64,000 nt of DNA from an uncultured Clostridia bacterium. GTDB taxonomy: Bacteria; Bacillota_A; Clostridia; Christensenellales; UBA1242. The stretch lies in contig CANRFP010000001.1 of the NCBI GenBank assembly GCA_947629895.1, positions 12,197 through 76,196 on the forward strand, written 5' to 3'. Made by a program: the position numbers and the translations under genes. Of the stretch, positions 33,283 to 40,029 are shown piece by piece. Numbering within the stretch: position 1 is the stretch's first letter; each line of letters begins with the position of its first letter. The notes below the pieces were generated by a model. The model did no database searches. It worked only from the letters and a program-made list of their open reading frames with translations, and was not told where the DNA came from.

Positions 33283-34786
33283 AAAGACAGTCAACATAGT
33301 TGCGTATTACAGGATATGAATATTCTTCCACATATTCAAAGTATGTATTATACAAAATAGGATACTGTTCTCTTGTGTAAACAACGCCATTGGCTTCTCC
33401 CATATCATTTCGTGTCACATCAAAAGGTATGTCAAGATGTTCATCCAAATTGTCAATGTAACGTGCATCCGATAGGTAATTGTAATCATTTGCAAACAGT
33501 TGCGGAATTACACTCTCTGCTATGTCGACTATTGGGGCGCCAATCAAGACATTGGCATATGGAAGTTGGTAAAAATGTCCTAATCCAGTGGCATAAGCAG
33601 CAGTGCTAATTTCAAATGAACCAATATATGCCAAACTTATATCACTTAAATAAAATGCGTCCAACATATTTAACACAACATCAAAATACCCTAGCATTTC
33701 ATTAAGCCGCTCTATTGCTTCATAAGTGATGTAAATAACACTGTCTGTATAAAGCCTAAATTGCTGATAAAGCGAATTACTCGTAGCCACAAATTCCATA
33801 TAGTCATCCACGGTTGTTATTGATGCAGGGATATAGTCAGGCACAAAGGAAATTGCTTGTTGCCAATCATTATAATATCCATTTATTAAGGCATCTATAG
33901 TAGAGCCATCAACAATGTATCCTTCGTGAATTTTGCCAGTGTCTGTATTTCTTATTTTTCGGCGAGGAAAACAAACATTTGCAAAAGCATCTTGTTCAAT
34001 GGTTGTGCCGGGGGTTATATCAGTTGGCATTGGCATATTTACACAATTATAAAATGCTTGATAGCCAATATAACCACAACCACTCAAATCTGCATCGAAA
34101 ACGGAGAGGGCTCTACATCCAGAACATGCACCATCTTCAACTTGTGATATTGGTGCTTCACACACAAATGTTTCAATTGTGTTTGGAAGAGAGCTTAATG
34201 TTGGTGCAACTGGCCAACCATAGCCGTCACCGCCGATAAACAGTTGTCTAACTGTTATTCCGCTAAAATCGATTACGCTAAAATCATAAAGTTCATAAGT
34301 GGGATATATATCTATAATTAAAGTATCAATGTAAAAATTTAAACCATAATATTGTATAGCCTTATTTTGATAAGAAAATGCAATGGGACTTATCGAATTT
34401 ACATCGCCACCCAAAATGACTGTTCCACTAAAAGAAATTTGATTAGACGATGGGTCATACAAGTTAACATAAATATATTCTCCAATTTCTGGTGCTATAC
34501 CTCTTGCATCAATGACAAATTCTGTGCCTTCCACTTTGTTGCTATACTTATTCCAATTTTCTGCATTCGTTGCTTCTAAGGTTTCTGCATCTGTGACAAA
34601 GAAATCTTCAACGTTAAGATATTCATATTTTACTTTGTTTTTGTATTCATATGTGATGTTACCGCCGAGAGAGAAGTTGGATTGCAATGCTGCTGCGTAG
34701 GCGATAAGTGGACACGAAACAAAAAGAACCGCCGCAAGGAGGATTAGGGTGAATGTGTTTAATTTTTTCTTTATTTTATTACTCAT
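33281..34786 (-). CDS. Secreted protein with short BspA-like LRR segment
   Basis: 501 residues. The signal peptide ends near AYAAAL. Immediately after it comes SNFSLGGNITYEY, which parallels SQFNLGGQITFTA in the protein at 35.1 kb, suggesting a shared N-terminal strand motif. The central part has one or two BspA-like LRR turns with conserved Cys (SGCRALSVF, YQAFYNC). The C-terminal 200 residues are Tyr-rich and unknown. Shared starts of this kind are seen in TasA/camelysin-type, SipW-processed secreted proteins, but that link is only suggestive. It lies downstream of the repeat array on the same strand. Confidence 0.6.
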   Translation of the reverse strand: MSNKIKKKLNTFTLILLAAVLFVSCPLIAYAAALQSNFSLGGNITYEYKNKVKYEYLNVEDFFVTDAETLEATNAENWNKYSNKVEGTEFVIDARGIAPEIGEYIYVNLYDPSSNQISFSGTVILGGDVNSISPIAFSYQNKAIQYYGLNFYIDTLIIDIYPTYELYDFSVIDFSGITVRQLFIGGDGYGWPVAPTLSSLPNTIETFVCEAPISQVEDGACSGCRALSVFDADLSGCGYIGYQAFYNCVNMPMPTDITPGTTIEQDAFANVCFPRRKIRNTDTGKIHEGYIVDGSTIDALINGYYNDWQQAISFVPDYIPASITTVDDYMEFVATSNSLYQQFRLYTDSVIYITYEAIERLNEMLGYFDVVLNMLDAFYLSDISLAYIGSFEISTAAYATGLGHFYQLPYANVLIGAPIVDIAESVIPQLFANDYNYLSDARYIDNLDEHLDIPFDVTRNDMGEANGVVYTREQYPILYNTYFEYVEEYSYPVIRNYVDCL

Positions 34787-34850
34787 TTTTTTTCATGGAA
34801 AAACACTTTCTTTTTCGCTTGGGCAAGGCACCGATGATGTGTTGAGCAAG

Positions 34851-35072
34851 GATGAGATCCTTCACTGCGTTCAGGATGACAGCAAACGGAACATAGAAAA
34901 CCGCCGGCTGTCATGTTGAGCGTAGCGAAACATCCAAAGAATAACGCTTAAATGGATGAGATCCTTCACTGCGTTCAGGATGACAAATAGCCGGCTGTCA
35001 TGTTGAGCGTAGCGAAACATCCCAAGAATAACGCTTAAATGGATGAGATCCTTCACTGCGTTCAGGATGACA
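34851..35072. repeat. Array of alternating inverted repeat units
   Basis: Three direct copies of GATGAGATCCTTCACTGCGT+TCAGGATGACA (34851-34881, 34955-34985, 35042-35072) alternate with two copies of a related unit in the opposite sense, beginning GCCGGCTGTCATGTTGAGCG (34903-34935, 34990-35022). The inverse unit read backwards has the same GATG...TGACAGC frame. The array fills most of the 324-base gap between two secreted-protein genes. Apparent ORFs over it are repeat translation, not genes. Confidence 0.85.
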
Positions 35073-35110
35073 GCAAAACATGCTTGCCCAAGTTTAAGAA
35101 AGTTCGGTTT

Positions 35111-35692
35111 TTAGTCTGCAGCAACAGTTGTCATTGTGAATTTAAGTTTAAAGTCTGTAATGTTTACATCTTGCGTTTTATCTGAAACAGAAAGCGTGAT
35201 TTTATATGTAGCAGTTTTGTCTGCGTCAATTTTAACCGACTTGTAATCTGAGTCTGGTGTTGCTCCTTCGCCTGTTACTTCGCAAGCCAACGTTACGTTA
35301 GATTCTGTTATTCCTTCCTCAACGATAGCAACATTAAGTTTTTTTGTTTTGCTATCATTTTTGATTGTGAATGTAAGAACAATATCTGTTGCATTTTCGT
35401 CAAAAGCAAGTTTTAAACCTGACCAAGTTGTTGTGTCGCCGGTGTTCTGATTAGGATTGAACTTCAACTCGTTAAATTTGTCAGCTTGTGTTGAGTCCTG
35501 AGCGCCGGAAAGACTTACTTTTGTGACGGTTGCCTCAACGCCGGTTGCTGTAAATGTGATTTGTCCGCCAAGATTGAATTGACTTGTCACAGCAGCCCAC
35601 GTGATGTAGCCTACCAAACTTGAAACTGCAAGAAACATTATTGCACAAGCAATCACAGTTTTGATTGTTCTAGACCTAAGCTTTTTTTCCAT
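35111..35692 (-). CDS. Secreted beta-rich protein, TasA/camelysin-like start
   Basis: 193 residues. The N-terminus (RSRTIKTVIACAIMFLAVSSLVGYITWAAV) is a long signal or membrane segment of the kind cut by SipW-type peptidases. The mature part begins SQFNLGGQITFTATG and is a Thr/Lys/Asp-rich domain with regular beta alternation (VLTFTIKNDSKTKKLNV, ITLSVSDKTQDVNITDFKLKFTM). This fits a secreted matrix-like or surface beta-sandwich protein; TasA-type biofilm proteins are the closest idea, unproven. AAAGGAGG precedes the ATG. Its only visible promoter contains a C10 tract in the spacer. Confidence 0.65.
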   Translation of the reverse strand: MEKKLRSRTIKTVIACAIMFLAVSSLVGYITWAAVTSQFNLGGQITFTATGVEATVTKVSLSGAQDSTQADKFNELKFNPNQNTGDTTTWSGLKLAFDENATDIVLTFTIKNDSKTKKLNVAIVEEGITESNVTLACEVTGEGATPDSDYKSVKIDADKTATYKITLSVSDKTQDVNITDFKLKFTMTTVAAD

Positions 35693-35760
35693 TTTTTACC
35701 TCCTTTTGTTAAATTTTTTGAAAGGTGCTACGCTTTCCTTAATAATGTGTGGATTTTTCC

Positions 35761-35827
35761 GCAAATTATAAGGAAACTCACTACTTTTCAGTTTCATTAT
35801 AATTTGCGGGGGGGGGGTAATAGTCAA
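35761..35827 (-). promoter_or_regulatory. Promoter with C10 spacer tract (candidate phase-variable) and dyad
   Basis: On the minus strand TTGACT (plus 35822-35827) is followed by ATTA, ten C (plus 35808-35817), GCAAAT and TATAAT (plus 35796-35801), a 20-base spacer. The -10 sits in a dyad: GCAAATTATAA (35761-35771) with TTATAATTTGC (35797-35807), with an inner AAACT/AGTTT pair. The predicted leader to the ATG at 35692 is about 97 nt. The rest of the gap to 35910 is AT-rich with nothing else evident. Confidence 0.75.
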
Positions 35828-35910
35828 GCAATTTGCAAAAATTTCTTAAAAATTTTTCATTTTTTTTGATTTTAGAGGGGTGAAAGGGCAAAAAATGAGT
35901 AAAAAACACA

Positions 35911-35937
35911 AAAAAACCGCCGAGAGGGCGGTTTTTT
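35911..35937. terminator. Bidirectional terminator
   Basis: AAACCGCC/GGCGGTTT with a GAGAG loop and A/T runs on both sides, behind the Cys-rich gene. Confidence 0.85.
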
Positions 35938-35951
35938 GTATCTCAAATTAT

Positions 35952-36161
35952 TCATCTTGAATTTTTTGCTATGAGATACCCTATTGCAAAATAAATCATA
36001 TTTGAACCATCAAATCCACATCTTGGGGCATTGTTTGGACATGGCGGATTTGGTGGGAAGGGTGGTTGCACACATCCGCAGCCAAAAGGTTGGCACAGGC
36101 AACCACTGAACGGACGCAAATCTTGATAGCAACCAGCACAATATTTTGTTGTAATGTTCAT
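35952..36161 (-). CDS. Small Cys/Pro-rich protein, possible spore-coat component
   Basis: 69 residues from the ATG at 36161, which follows GGAGG by seven bases; the longer frame to 36209 has no ribosome site. The first half is packed with Cys (CAGCYQD, GCLCQPFGCGC), followed by a Pro-rich linker (QPPFPPNPPCP) and a short hydrophobic segment (MIYFAIGYLI). Small Cys-rich proteins of this look are common in spore coats and cross-link by disulfides. A CATATGCT upstream on the minus strand resembles the -10 of late mother-cell sigma factors. Function is inferred only. Confidence 0.5.
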   Translation of the reverse strand: MNITTKYCAGCYQDLRPFSGCLCQPFGCGCVQPPFPPNPPCPNNAPRCGFDGSNMIYFAIGYLIAKNSR

Positions 36162-36223
36162 TTCATTGCCTCCATTATCAGCATATGTTGTAGGCAATTT
36201 TGTGTGCAAGTTTAGTTAAAAAT

Positions 36224-36252
36224 TTGACACTGCTTTCATTTTATTTTATAAT
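36224..36252 (+). promoter_or_regulatory. Perfect-consensus leaderless promoter of tlyA
   Basis: TTGACA (36224-36229), exactly 17 bases, TATAAT (36247-36252), then seven bases to the ATG at 36260. This is the clearest leaderless layout in the window. Confidence 0.9.
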
Positions 36253-36259
36253 CAACCTT

Positions 36260-36973
36260 ATGAAAAGGCTTGATGTTTTGTTGTTTGAAAAAGGGTGTTA
36301 CGCTTCCAGAGAAAAAGCCAAGCAGGCGGTTGAGAGTGGAAGAGTTTTGGTTGGCGGAAAAGTTGTGCTGAGGCCATCTTTTTTGTGTGAAGAAGATTGT
36401 GAACTGCAAACAAAGCCTTTTGAGTTTGTTTCGCGCGGTGGGTTTAAACTTCAAAAGGCTGTGGAGGAGTTTGGATTAAACTTTTCTGGCAAAATTGTTT
36501 TGGACATTGGGGCATCCACGGGTGGTTTCACTGATGTTTGCCTTCAAAATGGGGCAAGCAAGGTTTATGCTGTTGACACGGGCGAAGGGCAACTTTCCGA
36601 TGAAATTAAAAACAATCCAAAAGTTGTGAACATGGAAAAAACAAATTTTTTGTCGCTGCCAATTCAACAAATTTTGGATGTGCAGGCCATTGTGATTGAT
36701 GTTTCTTTTGTTAGCATAACCAAATTGGTGGAAAAATTGGCTTCTTTTGAAAATGTGGAGGTTGTGGCATTGATTAAGCCACAATTTGAGGTGGGACAAG
36801 AATATGCGCGTAGGCACAAGGGCGTTGTTAAAGACGAGAAAATGCATCAAAAAGTTGTCCAAAACGTTTTGAAGTGTTTTGAAGAGGCAGGGTTTAAAAA
36901 TTTTGGCGTGATAACCTCACCAATCAAAGGTGGTGACGGAAACACTGAATTTTTGGCGTATTTCAAAAAATAA
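36260..36973 (+). CDS. tlyA: TlyA-family rRNA 2'-O-methyltransferase
   Basis: 237 residues from the ATG at 36260. An N-terminal S4 RNA-binding domain (KRLDVLLFEKG through SGRVLVGGKVV) precedes an FtsJ-like methyltransferase (LDIGASTGGFTDVCLQNGA, VDTGEGQLSDEIK, DVSFVSITKL, LIKPQFEVG). The family methylates the 2'-OH of 16S and 23S rRNA in mycobacteria; in Firmicutes it is often next to recN and argR, which are not here. The upstream frame to 36200 is not translated if the mRNA starts at the promoter described. A bidirectional terminator follows. Confidence 0.93.
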   Translation: MKRLDVLLFEKGCYASREKAKQAVESGRVLVGGKVVLRPSFLCEEDCELQTKPFEFVSRGGFKLQKAVEEFGLNFSGKIVLDIGASTGGFTDVCLQNGASKVYAVDTGEGQLSDEIKNNPKVVNMEKTNFLSLPIQQILDVQAIVIDVSFVSITKLVEKLASFENVEVVALIKPQFEVGQEYARRHKGVVKDEKMHQKVVQNVLKCFEEAGFKNFGVITSPIKGGDGNTEFLAYFKK

Positions 36974-36995
36974 AAAGGGCTTAGCCCTCTTTATA
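36972..36995. terminator. Bidirectional terminator
   Basis: AGGGC/GCCCT stem with TTA loop, flanked by A and T runs, between convergent tlyA and the SDR gene. Confidence 0.75.
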
Positions 36996-37763
36996 AAAGA
37001 TTTTTGTGGTGATTTTTGTCATAAGTGATTGTGGCAAAATTTTGCGGAAGAAATTGAACATTTTGTATTGCTTTCCTATTATATATCTTGGTTTGAAATG
37101 ATTTTTTTCGCAAATTTTGGCAAGTTTTTTGATGGCATATTCTGGGCTCATTCGGCGGCTTTCGGTTTTTTCGGTTGGCTTGGTTGACAGTTCCACCGCT
37201 TTGCCATATCTTTCATTTGTGTCATATTCTTTCACGCGGTTTTCCGAAAAGTTTGTTCTAACATCTCCTGGACAAACAGAGGTGACTTGAATGTTTGTTT
37301 TTGACAGCTCCATTCTAAGGCTTTGCGCAAAACTGTCCACTGCCGCTTTGCTTGCACAATAATATGCTTTGAATGGGAGTGGAAAAAGGGCGGTGGCGGA
37401 GGAAATAATAACAATTTTCCCGTTCTTTTTGAGCATTGGAATTGCATATTTGCAGGCGTTTGCAGTGCCAAAAAAGTTCACATCAAATTGCTGCTTTGTG
37501 GCATCTTCTTTAAGAAGTTCAATTGCGCCGCTAAGCCCATATCCAGCACAAGTGATGAGCATGTCAATTTCTCCGTGTTCCAAATAGATGTCATTGAAAG
37601 CCTCTTTAAGTTTTTTGCAGTTGGAAACATCAACAGCATAGTCCTCACCATTAAGTGAAACATCAATCACGATGTCTCCTATTTGCTGAAAATATTTTTT
37701 AAGCCCAGCGCCAAGTCCGCTTGAAGCGCCGGTTATAACAATTTTCCTTTTTTCAATTCTCAT
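36981..37763 (-). CDS. Short-chain dehydrogenase/reductase
   Basis: 260 residues from the ATG at 37763 (GGAG upstream). Classical SDR: cofactor motif TGASSGLG near the N-terminus, NNAG-region variant TCAGYG, catalytic Ser in VIISSATALF, and YCASKAAVDSF with Tyr and Lys. A PGDVRTNF loop follows and the C-terminus is basic. The substrate is unknown; the fold of this subgroup often acts on lipids or sugars. Promoter TTGAAA-16-TATAAT on the minus strand. Single gene, divergent from the SHOCT protein. Confidence 0.85.
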   Translation of the reverse strand: MRIEKRKIVITGASSGLGAGLKKYFQQIGDIVIDVSLNGEDYAVDVSNCKKLKEAFNDIYLEHGEIDMLITCAGYGLSGAIELLKEDATKQQFDVNFFGTANACKYAIPMLKKNGKIVIISSATALFPLPFKAYYCASKAAVDSFAQSLRMELSKTNIQVTSVCPGDVRTNFSENRVKEYDTNERYGKAVELSTKPTEKTESRRMSPEYAIKKLAKICEKNHFKPRYIIGKQYKMFNFFRKILPQSLMTKITTKIFYKEG

Positions 37764-37779
37764 GTTTTTCTCCAAGAAC

Positions 37780-37807
37780 ATTATATTATAAATTCTCTTT
37801 TTTTCAA
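37780..37807 (-). promoter_or_regulatory. Promoter of the SDR gene
   Basis: Minus-strand TTGAAA (plus 37802-37807), 16 bases, TATAAT (plus 37780-37785), ahead of a GGAG site. Confidence 0.7.
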
Positions 37808-37866
37808 AATAATTTGACAAATAATTGTTAAGAATGTTATCATAATATAGTTAGAGGTGACGGGAA

Positions 37867-38385
37867 ATGTATATGAACAAAACAAAAAGGATTTTGATTC
37901 TTGTTGGGGCAATCCTAAATTTGGTGAGTGTGACAACAAATTTGATTTTGTCAATCATAATGATGACCAATCGGGAGTTGCAAACGTTATTGGTGCAATC
38001 GGGATATGTTTATATGCTTTCGTTCAGCACAAATCTGATTTATTCCATAATTGGCTTTGTGATTGGGGCGGTTGCAAGCACACTTCTTCTATATTCGATT
38101 AGGCAAAAAGGGAAATATTTCAGAACATCGCAAATGCAATTTTACATTGGTTTGGGAATTGTGATTTTCTTCGGCAGTTTTGTAACTTGGCTTTTGTTGT
38201 TCGTTGCAACTTTGATGCCAGATATAATTGTGATGAACACTCCAAGAGAGATTAGGAGAGAGGAAATAAAGGAAGACAGAGCATACTCAGAAAAAAAGAG
38301 GCGCATTGAAGAACTTAAAGCCTTGCGTGACAGCGGTGCAATCACTGAGGAAGAATATAAAGAAAAGTTGTTTGAATTGCTGTAA
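37867..38385 (+). CDS. Membrane protein with C-terminal SHOCT domain
   Basis: 172 residues. Three hydrophobic segments (near 9-30, 55-80 and 95-120) are followed by a charged linker and a SHOCT motif at the end (IEELKALRDSGAITEEEYKEKLFELL, residues about 147-172). SHOCT is a short helical module of unknown role that occurs at protein ends. TTGACA at 37814 and a TATCAT-like -10 precede a GAGGTG site. It ends in a hairpin terminator at about 38404-38425. Confidence 0.7.
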   Translation: MYMNKTKRILILVGAILNLVSVTTNLILSIIMMTNRELQTLLVQSGYVYMLSFSTNLIYSIIGFVIGAVASTLLLYSIRQKGKYFRTSQMQFYIGLGIVIFFGSFVTWLLLFVATLMPDIIVMNTPREIRREEIKEDRAYSEKKRRIEELKALRDSGAITEEEYKEKLFELL

Positions 38386-38403
38386 AGCACAAAAATAAAG
38401 ATA

Positions 38404-38425
38404 ATTGAAAAAGCTATCTTTTTTA
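38404..38425 (+). terminator. Rho-independent terminator
   Basis: AAAGATA pairs with TATCTTT across an eleven-base loop, followed by a T run. Confidence 0.65.
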
Positions 38426-38433
38426 ATTTGATT

Positions 38434-38478
38434 ATTGCATAATACTATATGTTGTGTATTATGCATTGCATACTACAC
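38434..38478. repeat. Palindromic repeat, copy 2 (with extra half-site)
   Basis: The palindrome GTGTATTATGCATTGCATAC runs on to TACAC (38454-38478). It is preceded by an extra half-site ATTGCATAATAC (38434-38445), so an alternative GCATAATAC/GTATTATGC hairpin can form. It is an inverted copy of 22257-22282. Confidence 0.75.
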
Positions 38479-38481
38479 CAC

Positions 38482-38922
38482 TTATCGTTTTGATTTGAAA
38501 AAATTTGTTAGAAGAGAGGAACATTCTTGTTTGTGAGTGGTGTCTTGAAAAATTTTGGTTTTGTGGTTTAGGCGGTCACTGCTTAAAATTTGTTCAAACA
38601 AATTGTCCTTTGATGTTTTTTCCTTGCAGGCAAAATATACGTTTCTTATCCTTGCGTTCGTGATTGCACCAGCACACATCGGGCAGGGCTCTAACGTTAC
38701 ATACAAATCGCAATTTTCCAATCTCCAACTTTTCAACTTTTTGCAGGCTTTGTCTATTGCAATAAGTTCGGCATGATGAAGGGCGTTTTGACTTTTTTCC
38801 CGCTTATTTTGCCCGCGAGAAATTATTTTGCCGTCGCACACAATCACGGCGCCAATGGGAACTTCACCTTTTTCACATGCCTTTTTTGCTTCTTTTATTG
38901 CCTCTGCCATAAAATCTTTCAT
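38482..38922 (-). CDS. tadA: tRNA-specific adenosine deaminase TadA
   Basis: 146 residues, normal length. The cytidine-deaminase-type zinc site is H50-A-E (with Glu52 as proton shuttle) and PCPMC (Cys80, Cys83). TadA converts A34 to inosine, normally in tRNA-Arg(ACG). The tRNA-Leu(AAG) at 14.1 kb could be a second substrate. The promoter is leaderless in layout: TAAAAT six bases before the ATG. It is divergent from a CPBP protease gene that is also leaderless. Confidence 0.93.
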   Translation of the reverse strand: MKDFMAEAIKEAKKACEKGEVPIGAVIVCDGKIISRGQNKREKSQNALHHAELIAIDKACKKLKSWRLENCDLYVTLEPCPMCAGAITNARIRNVYFACKEKTSKDNLFEQILSSDRLNHKTKIFQDTTHKQECSSLLTNFFKSKR

Positions 38923-38928
38923 GAAGTT

Positions 38929-38957
38929 ATTTTACTTTAATTTTATTTTTTTGTCCA
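38929..38957 (-). promoter_or_regulatory. Leaderless-type promoter of tadA
   Basis: Minus-strand TGGACA (plus 38952-38957), 17 bases, TAAAAT (plus 38929-38934), then six bases to the ATG at 38922. Confidence 0.7.
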
Positions 38958-38963
38958 CTATAT

Positions 38964-38992
38964 TTGTATTTTTTTTTATTTTGTGCTATTAT
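38964..38992 (+). promoter_or_regulatory. Leaderless-type promoter of the first CPBP gene
   Basis: TTGTAT, 17 bases, TATTAT, then seven bases to the ATG at 39000. It is back-to-back with the tadA promoter in a 77-base intergenic space. Confidence 0.7.
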
Positions 38993-38999
38993 CATTTAC

Positions 39000-39995
39000 A
39001 TGGAAAAGAAAAACATTCAACAAAAGACTTTTGAAAAACGAAATTTTTATCGCATTAAGGACACATCAAATCTATTTTTCCTTGCGCTTATTTTTGGGCT
39101 GGTTTTAAGCTTTGTTTATGCCTTTGTTTTTGGCGGAATCATGTATAAAATTGACCCTAAATTCAAATTGGAAAATTCTCAGGGAACACCAATTTATATG
39201 ATAAATTATTTTATTTCCGCAATTTTGCTGCAAGTGGTGTTTTTATTGGTGTATTATTGCTATCACAAGGTTCAAAAAATTTCTTTTAAAGCTTCAAATA
39301 TACACAAGCCAAATTGGAAGGAAAGCCTTGTGTGGTTGGGGCTTGGGGTTGTTTGCCTTTTGGGGTTTATGTGTCTTATTGAAGGTTGTTTTGGGCACGC
39401 TTTCTTGGCGCTTAAAATTGACGCTTCTGACATGAAATTTGGCAATTTTGGCGTTTATTTTGCGGCTGTTATCTTTTTGGGACTTTTACCAGCAGTTGTT
39501 GAGGAACTTATCTTCCGTGGCGTGCTTTATCAGGGAATGAAAGGCCATTTTTCGCTTTGGGCAAGGGTTGTGATTTGCGGACTTCTTTTTGCTCTTATGC
39601 ATCAAAGCATAATTCAATTTATTTATCCTTTTATACTTGGCTGCGCGCTTTCTTTGATTATGGAAAAAACAAACAATGTTCTTTACTGCATGATGTTTCA
39701 CTTTGCAAACAACTTCTCAACCTTAACTGTTGGCTATATCATGGAGGTTTGCAATTTTGACTTTTTAAGCCTTCCAATAACTTGGTGGTTTGTGTTGGTT
39801 TCAATTGTGGCAGCGGCGGCAGCGGTGGGAATAATCTTTTTGGCATTTAAATTTGTTAAAAGCAAAAAAGTTGAGGTTGAAGAAGTGGGGCAAGAGCCTG
39901 CTCAATCCAATTTAGTGCTTGGCAAAATGCCACTATTGCTTTTGGCTGGAATGTTGATTTGTCTTGCCTTTATTGTTATAAATCTTTTCGTTTAA
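39000..39995 (+). CDS. CPBP-family intramembrane metalloprotease (first copy)
   Basis: 331 residues from the ATG at 39000; the longer frame starts upstream of the promoter. About eight membrane segments. CPBP/Rce1-like catalytic residues are seen as EELIFRGVLY (Glu-Glu and Arg), FALMHQS (His) and HFANNF (His/Asn). These membrane proteases process prenylated proteins in eukaryotes, and in bacteria often serve bacteriocin maturation or self-immunity. A second CPBP gene follows 34 bases downstream; the two are only distantly alike. No bacteriocin gene is evident here. Confidence 0.85.
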   Translation: MEKKNIQQKTFEKRNFYRIKDTSNLFFLALIFGLVLSFVYAFVFGGIMYKIDPKFKLENSQGTPIYMINYFISAILLQVVFLLVYYCYHKVQKISFKASNIHKPNWKESLVWLGLGVVCLLGFMCLIEGCFGHAFLALKIDASDMKFGNFGVYFAAVIFLGLLPAVVEELIFRGVLYQGMKGHFSLWARVVICGLLFALMHQSIIQFIYPFILGCALSLIMEKTNNVLYCMMFHFANNFSTLTVGYIMEVCNFDFLSLPITWWFVLVSIVAAAAAVGIIFLAFKFVKSKKVEVEEVGQEPAQSNLVLGKMPLLLLAGMLICLAFIVINLFV

Positions 39996-40029
39996 GAGTA
40001 TTATATTTTGAGGACTTTGGTGAAACTTT

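Noticed and set aside
34871..35056. Minus-strand 61-codon ORF over the repeat array
   Set aside because: Its codons simply translate the repeat units; no ribosome site, and the same peptide motifs recur as spurious ORFs in other genomes.
34851..35072. CRISPR array
   Set aside because: Only three forward copies with alternating inverse units; spacers are not unique and unit spacing is irregular. No cas genes in the window.
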